Assembly: GCA_026119855.1 (NCBI GenBank)
Contig: JAOWBW010000044.1
Location: forward strand, 744,001-808,000
Length of the DNA: 64,000 bases
Direction of reading: 5' to 3'
Origin: Campanula takesimana
Taxonomy: Eukaryota > Streptophyta > Magnoliopsida > Asterales > Campanulaceae
Positions 8,442 through 19,779 of the stretch are shown here, in pieces. Made by a program: the position numbers and the translations under genes. The notes beneath the pieces were generated by a model that was given only the letters and a program-made list of their open reading frames with translations, did no database searches and was not told the origin of the DNA. Numbering within the stretch: the stretch's first letter is position 1; each line of letters starts with the position of its first letter.

Positions 8442-11400
8442 CTACAGTTTTTCACTGGGTCTATTTCCATGACGAGGCGGCCACCATTCAATTGGTCTTG
8501 CGGGTTGGATCTTTTTCCCATGCGTCGTGCGCAGGATGGGGGTGTTCGTCAGGTATTGTTTGAGGTAATTAAATGCAGCTTCGCACCTTGAACTCCAGCC
8601 TTGATTCGTGTATTTCTCCATTTCTCTTAACATTGGTTCTCCTACAGTCGTAATATGACCGAGGTACTGGAGTAGTTCTGTGAGTTCTTTCACCTCTATC
8701 TCAGTGCAGGGAGGTTTCATCTCCAAGATGGCTTGAATCTTCCTCGGGTCGGCTTCGATTCCACGCTCGGTAACCATGTAGCCTAACACTTTCCCTTGGC
8801 TGACTCCAAACGTACACTTGGCGGGGTTCAAACGCATGGCGTGCTCCCTCAATCTGTTAAATAACTTCCTTAGATCTATCAAGTGCTGACCGTCGGAGCC
8901 TTTCAAATGAATAACCATGTCGTCTACGTATACTTCAATCTCTCTGTGGATCATGTCATGGAAAAGAGCCATAAATACGCGTTGGTAAGTATCCCCAGCG
9001 TTCTTCAACCCAAACGGCATGACAGTATAGTAGAAAGTACCCCATGGAGTGGTGAAGGCTGTCTTCTCTTGGTCTTCCTCGGCCATCTTAATCTGGTTAT
9101 AACCGGCAAACCCATCTTCAAATGACTTGACCTCGTAGTTGGCAGTCGCATCCACCAACATGTCAATATTGGGCAGGGGAAGTCGTCTTTCGGAGTAGCC
9201 TTATTGAGATCTCTGAAATCCACACATACTCGAACTTTACCATTGGACTTCTTGACAGTCACGATGTTGGACAACCAAGTCGGGTATTCAATCACCCTAA
9301 TGAAGCCTACGCGGAGTAGATTTTCAATCTCTTCTTTCACTTCCAGGGACCATTTCGGCTTAATACGGTGCAGTTTTTGTTTGACTGGCTTGGCGTCTGG
9401 TGCTGTCGGGATTCTGTGCTCTACGATCGAGTTGTCAAGCCCCGGCATGTACTTGTAAGACCATGCAAACACATCCACGTACTCCTTGAGTAACTCAATC
9501 AATGCTTCCCTCTCGGCTCTGCTGAAGAAGCTCCCAATCTGCGTTTCCTTTGGCTCGGCTTCGGTTCCCAAATTCACGCACGTTAGCACCTCATCGGCAG
9601 CTTGGGCTCGAGATTCCCTTTGATTAATAACTTGTTCTGAAATTTCTTTTATGTATTCATCATTTAGTGTGTCTGTGTCCGCCTCTTCTAATGAGTCATT
9701 ATTAACTAAGTGTATATCATTAGGTTGATTATTAGCTAATTTATCATTTAAGAGAGTGGCTATGGAGGCATACTCGGAAAGGTCGAGGGCTTCATTCATG
9801 GCAAAAGGGAATATAGCGTTTGCGACAAGGTCATAGTCTTCAGACGTGAGGTCATCAGACTTAGAGGAAGACTTAAATTCAAAACTAAAAACACTAAACT
9901 CGGGGGAAGGTGATTTTGAAGAAGTAACGGGAGGTGCTGCGGGAGGAGCGGCAGGAGAATTAGTAAGCCCCAATGTCCCCACCATGAACTCAGGAGTAGC
10001 TATGGGACCTCTGAGTGTGCACCAATTCTTCAGTTTGCCCTCCATGTGTACCACCAATGTCCTCTGATCAATGTCTTTCTCTGATTCATCCCCAATAGCG
10101 GCTACCATGTTGTTGTCGAGCCCCAGATAACCCAGATGTTGAAGCAGATATTGGCCGTCCCACGTCTCAGTTAAATTCGGAGTCTCTGTGGCTTCCGCTG
10201 TCGGCTTGTCGAGGGTTGCGGCTTCTAGCTGATCAGCTAAGTCACTTGCGACTTCGGTGGCATACTCGTACTTAGTGGTTTTGATTCTACCCGTATCCTT
10301 ATCGTATTCTATATAAGTCAGCATCAAGCTGGACCGGTCGAATTCTACGTCTCTGAAGATCTCGAACCCTTTCTGTAACTTGCCGGTGTGATCGAACCAT
10401 GGTTCTGTAAACTCAAAGCACGAAAACTCCTCGCCTTCCTTAACAAAGTAACTATTAAGGGAGAGGCGGTATGGCCGCATTTTAGGCTTTTTATGGGGGA
10501 GCCTCACTTTCTTAAGGAACTCTATCCTTTTCTGTTCCGCTCTGTCTTCGGGAGTGAGGGTGTATCCAAGACCAAACAGCCCTTTGTGATCAACTTCTTC
10601 AACCAAATCTGTGGGACCTTGCAAGTTCTTACCTAGTCCCAGCCCCGGTATGAAGCCCATGCTCCGTAATATTTTGACAATGGGTACCACACTGTCTGAT
10701 GTCTTTGTGAGGTCAATCGCACAGATCTGTGCCTGATCGACTACTTCAAAGCCGTTGAACAGTCTACTCTCCTCTCCATGCTGTATTTGTAAAACGGGAA
10801 TGCCCTTGGTGTCCGTCCCTTGGACAGTTACTAGATCACTGTAGATAACAGTCACCTCGCTACCAGACTGAAACTTTACACATTGATGCAAGGAAGAGGG
10901 TACTGCGCCTGACTGATGTAGCCACGGCCGTCCGAGGAGGAGTGAGAAGGTTGCGGGAATGTCTATGGCATGGAATTCGGTGGGTAGGATTTTGGTTCCA
11001 ATTGTGATGGGCAGAGTGACAACGCCTATAACTGTGCGACAGGTTGAGTCATAAGCTTTGATTGTTTGCTTAGACGGGCTCAAATCAACACCATGGATAC
11101 CAACTACGTCCATCATCCTTGACGGCAAGATGTTAATAGCAGAACCATTGTCAATGAATATATGGGGAATTTTCTTGCCATCCACCTCTACAGTAATATA
11201 CAGGGGTTCATTGTGATCAACTCCGAACATTGGCTTGTCTAGCTCCGAGAAAGTGATGATGTTCCCATAGTGGATATTACCGATCATGTGCGTGACATTC
11301 TCTGGGGTAGTGTTTGACGGGACCATAGTAGCGGCGATGTTCTTCTCAAGCATGAGGCGATAGGTAAGAGAAGAGGTAAGTAGAGACCAAAGTGAGATGA

Positions 11401-11536
11401 GCGCTTGGGTTTGTTTGAGTTGGGTAAGGATGGGGTCTTCCTTTTCGAGGTAGGTTTGCTCGGGCTCTTTCCCAAAGATTTTCTTGGAACCTTTCGCATT
11501 AGATTGGTATACTTGGCGGACCTCGTGAGTAGACAA
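8442..11536 (-). pseudogene. Protease, G-patch and reverse transcriptase of element C (frameshifted)
   Basis: The first open stretch (11536-9005, 843 codons) has a retropepsin active site of the form FIDNGSAINILP (about residue 125), where Tat proteases usually have DGGSA. A G-patch-like segment follows (MGFIPGLGLGKNLQG, about residue 290), then the RT N-terminus (VCVDFRDLNKATPKDDF). A one-base shift near 9180 moves the RT palm to the next frame (9161-8442), which keeps YVDDM at 8918-8932 and continues to QGKVLGYMVTERGIEADP. Sequence after ~8600 is degraded and the RNase H domains are absent. Polymerase motifs are clear, but the protein cannot be made intact. Confidence 0.85.
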
Positions 11537-12354
11537 ACTTCCGCTCGTAGCTCATCTAAAGAGAGTGGCGCCTCATGTTGAGAGGGTGGAATTTCGATCT
11601 TCTTGGCCTCATCTAAGATTTCGTCCCAAGACGAAGGTTGGTTGGGTTTGGAACCTTCCTTGTTTAAAGACTCAATTTCACTAGCTAATTCATCTAAAGA
11701 CAACAAGTAGTAAGAAGTTCCGTTGTCATTAATCATTGAGATACAATTTGTCTCATCACAGTCCGCCACAACAGGCACGGTCGGATCAGTGATTTCGCTA
11801 ATTTCTACCACGAGTACATCATTAGCTACGGAACATCTAGGATCTTCAATAATGCCCGCATGGATGAGCTCTAGCACGGCTTTCTTGAGGGCAAAGCATT
11901 CCTCGGTATTATGATCGGTACATCTGTGGTAGTGGCAGAACTTCGACAGATCACAGCCTAGTTGTGGGAGATGTCCTTCCAACGGTTCGAGGATCTTCAT
12001 CTTCACGAGCACTTCAAACACACTAGCCATTTTTACCTTGGTTTTGACGAAGGAATCCATGAGCTCTAGAATGCTGATTTCACTTGTTTGCACCATGTTA
12101 ACCCCACCATTGTTGGGAAGAGGATTATTGACCACATTGGGACCCTTCGGCTTCTCAATCTTCTTGTCATTGATCAACCCTTGAACTACACACTTCAATT
12201 GGATACACCCATCGGTTGTGTGCCCTATACACTTGTGGTACTTGCAGAACTTGGAGGCATCCACGTCGGGTCTTTGGTTTGTGGGTTTATAATTCTCTAG
12301 CAGCTTGATGAGACCTCTTTTGAGTAGCACATCAAAGACTTTCCTCATAGGCAT
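11284..12354 (-). pseudogene. Gag C-terminal part of element C with two tandem CHHC zinc knuckles
   Basis: A 356-codon stretch contains two copies of a ~95-residue module, each with a V(F)xVLxKxxxLxPL-type helix followed by C-x2-H-x4-H-x4-C: CKYHKCIGHTTDGC near residue 38 and CHYHRCTDHNTEEC near residue 140. D and E have only one. The 3' end overlaps the protease ORF in another frame, so either a programmed shift or, more likely, mutation separated them. Gag binds genomic RNA and forms the particle in this family. Confidence 0.7.
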
Positions 12355-12364
12355 ACCAAAATCA

Positions 12365-13691
12365 TCAAAATGCTCTCTCTCTCTCTATTTGCAACGGAGC
12401 CCCATTTATTGTGACAACTTGAACATCCAACGGAGCATCATTTTGGATCATGTTGACTTGTCCGACGGTTTCTTTCCCACCCTTAGGAGGCGTGGGGTTT
12501 GAGGGAGCCTTGTAGCGGAAGGAGTTGTTGTTGGTCTTGATGTTGTCTTTCGGCGGCGCAATTCCGGTGATCCCAGCTTTGTACCTTACTCCAGCGTCAA
12601 CCATTTCCCGCAAATCGGGGAAGTAACCATTACATATAGCCGCTTTCATCTCAGGAAGCAAACACTTGTAGAATATATGTTTCTGTTCCTTCGCCTTAGG
12701 TGGGTATTGGACCTCACACAGTCGGTGGTTTCACCTCTTGTAAAAGTCATAAATAGCCTCGCCAGGCTTCTGCATGGTGTTCTCAAGATCGGTTCGGTTG
12801 ACATGCCAATCCAAGCTAGCTTGATACTTCTCATAGAAAATGGCACTGATTTGATCCCAAGTTTGCCTCTCACTTGGTTCTATCCCCAAGAACCAATGCA
12901 GAGCTATACCATCCAAAGTGCTATGGAATACACGTGCCATTTACTCGTTGGCGCAGTCACGAGCCCTCATAGCCAATACATAACTGTCCAAATATGTTTT
13001 AGGACAAGAATCACCATGAAACATCGCCACCTTAGGCATCTTGAAATCTTTTGGGAGAACCCCTACATGGCTAGGGTTGATAGTCTTGGTAGTCGGTGCG
13101 GTTTTCTTATCCACGGTCTCAATCAACTTGCGCATTTGCTCTTGCATAGCCATGACCACGGGATGATTGGAGATGTCGGGGATAGATTTCGGCAGAGCAG
13201 TGGGAGGAGTCATTGAGGTGGTGGAGCGGCCATCCCAATACTAAGAGGCAATGAGGGTGCATGCAACTTGCTAGCGGAGAGGTAGCCGCCAAGCAGTTCA
13301 GGAGAAGGCTCGTAGACACCTTTGTTCTTGCTCATGGTAGTGGACCCCTTTTAGGCTTAGAGAGAAGGAGGCGGGACACTTCTGTAGCTTGGAAAGTGGA
13401 AGGTAGGGGCGCCGGTGTTGACGGGGTAGTTGGTATCAACTTCTTCATCCTCGATATGGATAAAATTCTCACCATCGGGTATCAGATCGGCTCCTTTCTT
13501 AACTGCTGGTTGTGATTCTCCAAAGTCTTGTTACTCTCCTCGAGGTCTTTGATCTTTGCTTCGAGACTGGCGAGGAAGTTCTGAAGGCTCGGGGGAATGC
13601 CATTGAGGGTGGCCTCGGTGTTGAGCTCGGCGGTGCTAGTAGTAGGAGCGACGAAGGCTCCAGAGACTGAAGATGAGGTCGGAGTTGCCAT
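12365..13691 (-). pseudogene. Gag N-terminal and capsid region of element C (broken)
   Basis: Pieces in the right order read a short N-terminal coiled coil (LEAKIKDLEESNKTLENHNQ, ~13480-13600), a capsid-like stretch (KMPKVAMFHGDSCPKTYLDSY, then FHSTLDGIALHWFLGIEP) and LLPEMKAAICNGYFPDLREMVDAG. An in-frame stop at 12941-12943, another near 12731 and shifts around 12660 and 13300 break it. A CT dinucleotide run near 12371-12386 also disrupts the link to the zinc-knuckle part. Confidence 0.7.
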
Positions 13692-13819
13692 TGCTGATGT
13701 TGAGACTGAGAACGGGGATGGATTAGAAGCTTCACGTTGCAGTCGACCACCCGAACGGACCCAAACTTGCTTTGATGAAAGGTTGAAGGGAGATGGCTTT
13801 TAGGAGGGGAAAGGCTCAT

Positions 13820-14832
13820 GCAAAGTATATTTTAATTTACAAGAAAAACATACATTATTTACATCCTACTTAGTTGGAAGGGGTACCCCTTTTTCGCAAC
13901 TAACTAGAAGACTACGATTAATGGAGGCCATCACTACGTCTATAGACCCCTCGTTTTTCACCTGCATTGCACATCCCAAATGGACAATTTGGGTGAGGGT
14001 CCTATAGGGCAAGCGGCTTCCACCAACCAATGGATCCTACGACTAACCCGTCCTTACAGACATTTAACGTGTAGTATATGTAGCATCCTACACAAGTGAA
14101 TGATGAGTGGAGATCTTGACAACAAACACTCATCTTACCATGGCACGTCCCTTGTAGGGAAATCAATTTTTTGTGCACTTTCTCTCAAAAGATCTCGACT
14201 CATCATTGAATTGGGGATGACTCGACATAGACAACACGTTATTTGTCTAGTAAGAAAAAGCTAGCCAAACCAACCGGTCAAAACTTTGGAGTGTCCTAAC
14301 CTCTATTGTAGGTTAACACGGGTAGGATAAAGGTTCCCACCGCTCGCGGAGCGTACACGGTGAGTGGAGTGAACGTGTGACTCGAAAAAAGGGCGGCAGT
14401 AGCGCCACTAATTCCTACACATCGCGCACTCCGGGGGTAATAAGGGATATGTGCAGTGCTGACACGGACTAGTGGTAGTGTGTGGCAAGAAACTAATTAT
14501 TTTTAAGGATAAAAGAGAGAAGTTTTATTGTTTTGAATGATGCAATGCAATGCAAGAGAGAGAGAAGAGAGAGAGGATAAGAATGTACAAGGGAGCATAG
14601 CAGAGTCTCGTTTGACCCTAGTACTATGGCGAAAGTACAAAAAATACATGTATTGAAAAGATATAAGGCACACGTATTAACATGGTAAAAAATACAAGGT
14701 GCACGTGCAAACATGGCATAGTGCGAGGTGCATGTGAAAACATGGCGAAGTGTGAGGTGCATGTGTAACCATGGAAAACATCATGATGTAAACGAAAGTT
14801 AGACCCACTAAGTTTGAAAAAGTTTCAAAGCA
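13820..14832 (-). other. Gag-side leader of element C with long inverted repeat
   Basis: No coding potential. AATGATGAGT-GG-AGATCT (14099-14116) and its near-perfect complement (14190-14207, 17 of 18 positions) can form a long stem. The enclosed ~73 bases hold a small TCCCT/AGGGA hairpin. The sequence differs from the D/E leaders but the plan is similar. Confidence 0.45.
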
Positions 14833-14850
14833 TCCCCAGCAGAGTCGCCA
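14833..14850 (-). other. Primer-binding site, tRNA-Arg (element C)
   Basis: Same tRNA-Arg 3' end as in D and E with one base changed (CAGCAGAG instead of CAGCGGAG), one base inside the LTR. Confidence 0.85.
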
Positions 14851-14851
14851 C

Positions 14852-15637
14852 TGTGAATACCCCTTTCCGACGAAGCATGCATGGGAAGTATCTTGTAATT
14901 ATTATTATTATCAAAGGGAATATTCATAATGACATTTAAAATTATGAGAGTCGCCACGCCGTTTTAATTATAGCCAAAACATTGAATATTACAACCCTAA
15001 ATATAGCATAAATAAGGTTTTAATATATGAATATGATGAACACGCGAAGAACATATTATGAACATATGAACAATATGATGAACATATGAATAAACATGCA
15101 AGGAACATGAATATTATGGATCTAAACTAAGAACATGACAAGAACATGAAGAAAAAGTTAGAAAACTTACCTATGTTGGCAAGAAATAAACCTAGATCTT
15201 CTTGGAATTATTGAGAGTGTTCTTGGATGCTTGAATGCTTAATTAGAGAGCAAATTCGTCACTTAGGGAGCCTAAGGTTGATCAAAATTCGAACCTTTAA
15301 CCAAGAGGTGAGGATGGCTTTATATAGTGAACTGATGGAGGGATCAGACGGCTAAGATTTCCTGAGGCAAAGATGGCCGCCTGGCCAAGGTCGAATGTGG
15401 CCGCGTGGCAAAGGTCGAATGTGGCCGCGTGGCCATCATTCTTGGCTGACGTGATTTTCAAGCTAGGGTTTTATTTGGTTTATGGAAACCCTATTTTGGC
15501 CATTTTTAAGATGTTCTAAAATAATGAGATGTATTTTGGGAATCAGGGACAAGTCTTTGCAAGGTTTCTAATTCCTATAAAGTTCTTGTATATTTGGGAA
15601 AGCCCTAATAAACTCATTTTCAGATCGGGTACTAACA
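14852..15637 (-). repeat. 5' LTR of element C
   Basis: Begins TGTGAATACCCC right after the primer site. The tentative end is ACTAACA at 15637, where copia coding sequence begins. Includes a GC palindrome cluster at 15371-15434 (GATGGCCGCCTGGCC, GTGGCCGCGTGGC). The 3' boundary is less certain because no second LTR copy was found. Confidence 0.65.
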
Positions 15638-17378
15638 ACTATTTGGAGCCTTGTCAAACTCTAGCAAATCAAATTCATCAAAGGTTACATGAACAGATTC
15701 AACAATTTTCAAAAGTTTCTTATTGAAAACTCGAAAGGCCTTACTATGTTTAGCGTAACCAACAAAGATTCCTTCATCAGCTTTCTCATCAAATTTACCT
15801 CTGTGCTCCTTACCGTTGTAAAGCACGTAACATTTGCAGCCGAATATTTTGAAGAATCCAATGTTAGGAATCCTGCCTCTCCAGAGTTCATAAGGAGTCT
15901 TGTTATGGAATTTGTTGATGAGAGATCTGTTCTGAGTGAAGCAGGCGGTATTAATGGCTTCAGCCCAAAAGTATTTCGGCAGCCTGGCTTCAGCAATCAT
16001 GGTTTTACCAGCTTCTATAAGAGTTCTGTTCTTTCTCTCAACGACACCATTTTGTTGTGGTGTACCGGAAGCTGAGAAGTTTTGGTCTATGCCATGATCA
16101 TCACAGTACTGAGCAATACCATTGTTCTTGAATTCAGTGCCATTGTCTGATCTCATACTGATGATATCACTTTCTTTTTGGGTCTATAGTAGTCTGAATA
16201 ACTTGGTAGCAACAGCGTAGGTGTGACTGAAAGTTTCTACCTAAGTGTATCTAGAGAAATCATCTATTACAACCAAGGTGTATCTACTTCCCCCAATACT
16301 TGCTGTAGTAGTGGGGCCAAATAGATCCATATATAGCCATTGGAGGCACTTATACATTGACATGCAGGGCTTGCTACGGAAGGATGACTTATGTTGTTTT
16401 CCAAGCTGGCAGGCCTTGCATTTCTTTCCTTGATCAGCAGACACTTGAGGCAGACCGGTAACCAGATTTGAACCGGCTAGCTTAGATAGATACTTGAAGT
16501 TCAAGTGACTGAGTCTCTTGTGCCATAGCCATGAGTTCTCACTGATGTTCTTAGCTACAAAACAAACATTAGCTATACCAGTAATAACACTTAAGTCTAC
16601 TGCATAAATGTTACCTTTACGTTTGGTAGTGAGAAGAGTTTCATTGGAAGCAATGTCTTTCACATAGCAACTGGAAGTAGTAAATACACATTGCATTCCT
16701 CTATCACATGATTGTGATATAGATAGAAGGTTGTGTTTCAAGCCATCCACTAGAGAGACCTTATGTACAGTAACTGCACCTCTCTTGATGGTACCTACAC
16801 CGATGATTTTTCCTTTGGCATTATCACCGAAAACCACTGGGGGACCTGATGCTTCAATAATATCGGCAAGTAGATCTGCAAATCCTGTCATGTGTCTTGA
16901 ACAGCCACTATTTAGAATCCACAAATCCTTGCTTGCACCAGTTGAGGCCATGAAGCATTCCTGAAATGAAACAGTATGCTTATGGTCCCCTTATTCTTGG
17001 GTCCGAGGGTTAGTTCATCTTTGGCAACCATACCTGGCCACCACTGGAGGATGCAACCTCAGTGGGTCCAGATAGGTGCTTCAAGAGGCATTCATGAGCC
17101 TTGTGACCATAATCAGAACAATTAGAACATCTCACTTGACTGATAGGCTGTGGAGTCAGTAGAACATCATTATGTTTAGTCAGTGTATCGGCAGAACTAG
17201 AGGATAGAGCAGGCACAAACTTAGTAGGTTTGAAGGTAATGTTACCTTTCTTTCCATTCTGTTTACCTTTGGTAGTTAGCTTCTTAGGTACTTGTCCATC
17301 GGAAGCAGTGGTGGTTAGACCGACAGCACTTGCTCTGCTGATGTATTCACCAAGACTCAGTATCAACAACTTTAACAT
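15638..17378 (-). pseudogene. Ty1/copia protease and integrase of element A (broken)
   Basis: Reading leftwards: CCHC knuckle CSNCSDYGHKAHEC (near 17110), protease WILNSGCSRHMTG (16951 end) with N in place of the catalytic D, a GAG-pre-integrase region (WLWHKRLSHLNFKYLSKL, CKACQLGKQHK) and the integrase core with YMDLFGP, RSDNGTEF and NGVVERKNRT, the D, D and E positions. Stops interrupt at about 16160-16240. The integrase ends at about 15632 against the LTR of element C; RT and RNase H are absent. The mutated protease and the truncation make it inactive. Confidence 0.85.
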
Positions 17379-18269
17379 AACTTTGTTTGTGCTTATCTTT
17401 CCTTGTGTTCTGGTTCTTAGGATATTTCATAGCCACAGCATTGTATATTAGCTTAGCATCCACATGCACTGAGTTAACAGAACTACATTCAACTTTCTCA
17501 CCCCTTTTCTCGGTCGCACAAGTTTCAGTATAGCTACTGCTGCTGGAATCAAATCCTAACCCAGATTGGTCCTTATATGATATTTGGGTCTGAAGGATTG
17601 TTTCAACAGCAACTCTAGATTTTGTGTAGGAATCAACCGTCCTAGATAAGTGATTGTTTCTTTTCACAAGATATTCGATCTGAGCTATCAATACTGCTAC
17701 TTGGCTTCTGAGATCCAAGTTTTCTTTCTTTAGAAGAACAGACTCAAGCTCATGTCCTTTGAGAACATTAAGTTCAGACATAAGCAAGTCATTCTCTGCA
17801 GAAATTCTATTGAAATCAGCAGCCATCACTTTATGAACGCTAATCAGCTTCTCATGATCAATAAAAAGTTCATCCATTGTCTCTACCATTTCAGCTTTAG
17901 ATATTTCAGGAAAAGGATCGGCTGAAATTTTAGGGGTAGAAGTAATGGGTTTAGGAGATAAGTCAGGTATGGAAGAGATGGGTTTAGATAGGCTTTTGGA
18001 AATGCTTGGATGTTCAGTGAATGAGAACTTTCTGGTCATCGGTAAGGATTTTGGTTTGGTGGCAGTGAAGTGAGAAGAGTTACACTGCCCATAGAGTGAG
18101 GTTCCCACTTGATGAACTTTGTATCCATTTGGGTTTTCTGCTTTGACACTTATTTCTTTGAAGTGTGGTTGAGGTCTTCCAGCAGCTTCTTCTCTGATTG
18201 GAGTTCTGGGAGGAGATGGATCTCGGTAGATTGGAGTCGGCAATGATGATATATCAGCATCTTCCAAGC
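17347..18269 (-). pseudogene. Copia polyprotein spacer between Gag knuckle and protease (element A, left of B)
   Basis: A 306-residue open stretch begins DADISSLPTPIYRDPSPP and has a heptad-rich region (SVHKVMAADFNRISAENDL through LVKRNNHL). Its frame is the same as that of the knuckle ORF to the right of element B. Removing B and one target duplication would make the two halves contiguous. A frameshift near 17360 separates it from the protease part. Confidence 0.7.
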
Positions 18270-19779
18270 TGATGGATAAAATCTCCCTCTAATTAAATTA
18301 ACCTAGCAAGTGTACTAGTTACCGATGTAGTAGTATGCACAAGCAAGGGTCGAATCCACAGAGACTAGATTGGAAAACAAGAATGTAAATTAAAACAGAA
18401 AAATAAAATATGGGGTTTTGGTTTTTGTGATTTAATTATAATTAACTACTAAAGCAATAACTAAAACTAAACTAATAAAACAAATAAAAGCAAGATTAAA
18501 GAATAGATTCACGAATTGAGTTCACAAATACTTTCACTCTATGCTATTCTCATGATGACAAGATCAATCTTATTCTTGGGTTCATTCACTTTAGTAAGAA
18601 TTGGGACGGTTCGGTTGCCGGATTGCAATCCTAATACTCTCTTTATGTTCTACTTTCCGCAAGGTCCGTTTCACATGCAAAGGGTTCATGAAGTTCTTAA
18701 GAATATTTGAACCTAGATCCTTTTGATTTCCGCAAGGTCCTCAATTAGATCTAATTATTAAAATAGTGGTCAATGTATAATCGCCCACGCAAGTGAAGCA
18801 ATATATACCCAATAATTCTAAAGCCAATTTATATCTTAACATATAATTGAAACTAAAGAATTAAGTATGAAGAATATTTTAACAAACAAGAATTAATATC
18901 GAATGGAAGAATTAAATCCAAAGCATAGAGATCTAGTATTTGTTACTACCAATCCATGAATCTAAGAAATTAGCTACTCATAATAATAAAATCAAGAACA
19001 AGAAATAAATTAAAGAACATCAAAACCTGGATTAATTGATGAATCCTTGATTACAATCCTTGAATCTTGACTAAAAGTCTGTACAAAAGAATCCCCCAAA
19101 ATAAATTGGATGGAGTGTTATATTTATACTAGGGCTAAGGAGGTGTAAAAATAGGAAAAACCCTAGGATTCCTTGTTGAAAAAGGATAAATAAAATGCTG
19201 GTGGCCGAATTCCCCAGGAGCCCTTGGTATTTTTGGGTTTCCAGAAAAGCCTTCCGAAAATTCCCCAAAGGTCCTCCAGAAATTCCAGAAAAGCCCTCGA
19301 AATTTTGGAAATTACTAAATAGCCCAACATATTTTGCATAATTCCTCAAAGGTCCCTGGAAAATTCCCCTATGGTCCTTGTGTGGGCAGCCGCCCAGAAT
19401 AGGAGTGGGCAGGCGCCCACTTGATCAGCCTCTTGGCAATTCGGAGCTCAAATGTGTGATTTGTACTTTTTACGCGTAAACTTTCGGAGGCCATAACTTC
19501 TTCATACGAACTCCGATTTGGACGTGTAAACTATCGTTGGAAAGCTCTTTTCGAGTACTATCTAATGGACTTGATTTATCAGTGGTCACATCTCTTTATC
19601 TTTATTTTTTGTTCCGTTCTTTATCCTTCTTTTTCGCACTTTAACGTACAAGAATCCGTGCATTCCTTTGCTCCTTCCCTATACTCATAAACACTCCAAA
19701 AACCATCAAAACACCCAAGGTTGAGCATCTAATAAGTCATAAAAGTATATCATTTAGATGGGTAAAAACACATCCATCA
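18270..19779 (-). repeat. Left (3') LTR of element B
   Basis: 1,510 bp, TGATGG...CCATCA. Holds two GC palindromes at 19382-19420 (GGGCAGCCGCCC and GGGCAGGCGCCC). The short ORF-like stretches inside it recur in the other LTR and are not genes. Confidence 0.9.

Larger units (their letters stand above)
5847..15637 (-). mobile_element. Element C: decayed Tat-type Ty3/gypsy retrotransposon with antisense cargo
   Basis: Reading right to left: 5' LTR, tRNA-Arg primer site, leader, broken gag (13691-11284), protease with G-patch and reverse transcriptase (11536-8442), an out-of-place gag zinc-knuckle fragment (about 8300-7977), the last 33 residues of integrase (7976-7877), post-pol hairpins (7840-7621) and a plus-strand cargo gene. 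RNase H and nearly all of integrase are missing. No left LTR or target duplication was found, so the left limit given here is only the antisense promoter. Confidence 0.75.

Noticed and set aside
18516..19349. Short ORFs in the left LTR of element B
   Set aside because: Each recurs in the right LTR (22824-23657) with no codon-position bias visible; ordinary LTR sequence.
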